64,000 nucleotides of DNA, taken from Megamonas hypermegale (GTDB taxonomy: Bacteria; Bacillota; Negativicutes; Selenomonadales; Selenomonadaceae). The position numbers and the translations under genes were made by a program. Location of the stretch: NCBI GenBank assembly GCA_002314325.1, contig DCFC01000035.1, positions 178,606-242,605 on the forward strand. The letters are read 5' to 3'. The notes beneath the pieces are model-generated. The model saw nothing but the letters and a program-made list of their open reading frames with translations. It was not told the DNA's origin and searched no databases. Position 1 is the first letter of the stretch. Each line of letters begins with the position of its first letter. This document shows, piece by piece, positions 63,987-64,000 of the stretch.

Positions 63987-64000
63987 TGAATAGCACGTCC

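Overview
The window looks like a chromosomal segment from a low-to-mid GC anaerobe with a Firmicutes-type gene set. It carries PolC-type DNA polymerase III, SigA-like RpoD, purine-rich ribosome binding sites, MqnA of the futalosine menaquinone route, the anaerobic B12 pathway and an LCP protein. I infer a member of the Negativicutes (Selenomonas/Megamonas/Veillonella-like); no rRNA is present to confirm this.

Layout. 1-6.5 kb: the 3' end of polC, brnQ, a CsoR-type repressor divergent from an NRAMP Mn/Fe importer with a Fur-type operator, a degenerate DhaL/FakA-like protein and an NlpC/P60 hydrolase. 6.5-12.2 kb: a LevR-type sigma-54 activator with a near-perfect -24/-12 promoter driving a mannose-family PTS (IIA, IIB, IIC, IID). 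12.3-15 kb: mqnA, an orphan dhaL, two copies of a 130-bp MITE, and a gene-free 630-bp transcription unit with its own promoter and terminator that looks like a large structured non-coding RNA. 15-22 kb: ftsW, trmB, an acyltransferase, dnaG, rpoD and three tRNA genes. 22.2-31.7 kb: a ten-gene anaerobic cobalamin operon (cbiD-E-T-F-G-H-J-C-A-P) behind a cobalamin riboswitch, with a MITE at each end. 32-35 kb: a GNAT acetyltransferase and a His-rich Zn/Cd P-type ATPase with CsoR-like operators, followed by a compact type I toxin-antitoxin locus built like par/Fst.

35.5-52 kb: tatA and a molybdenum-cofactor and selenium-dependent-hydroxylase accessory region (moaC, MOSC, mogA; xdhC, yqeB, yqeC, mocA, yedF, NCS2 permease, moaA, moeA). 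It is split by a type I restriction-modification island (hsdM-hsdS-hsdS'-hsdR). The hsdS gene ends in 17 copies of a 4-bp repeat. In one of the three possible frames the repeat joins hsdS to a downstream half-gene encoding a third target-recognition domain, so this is a phase-variable specificity switch. A second repeat (12 bp, the TAEL type) sits in the first spacer helix. A 39-aa hydrophobic peptide gene with its own promoter lies between hsdS' and hsdR.

52-64 kb: a Fic-gene remnant beside tRNA-Ser, DUF951, a cation-diffusion exporter, manA, an MFS exporter, two tRNA-Pro genes, a threonine-synthase-like enzyme, a TSUP permease, a Ppx/GppA phosphatase, gyrA, DUF2905 and an LCP ligase.

The most interesting items are the phase-variable HsdS, the par-like toxin-antitoxin locus, the candidate large ncRNA, and the five-copy MITE family, one copy of which sits exactly in a terminator loop.
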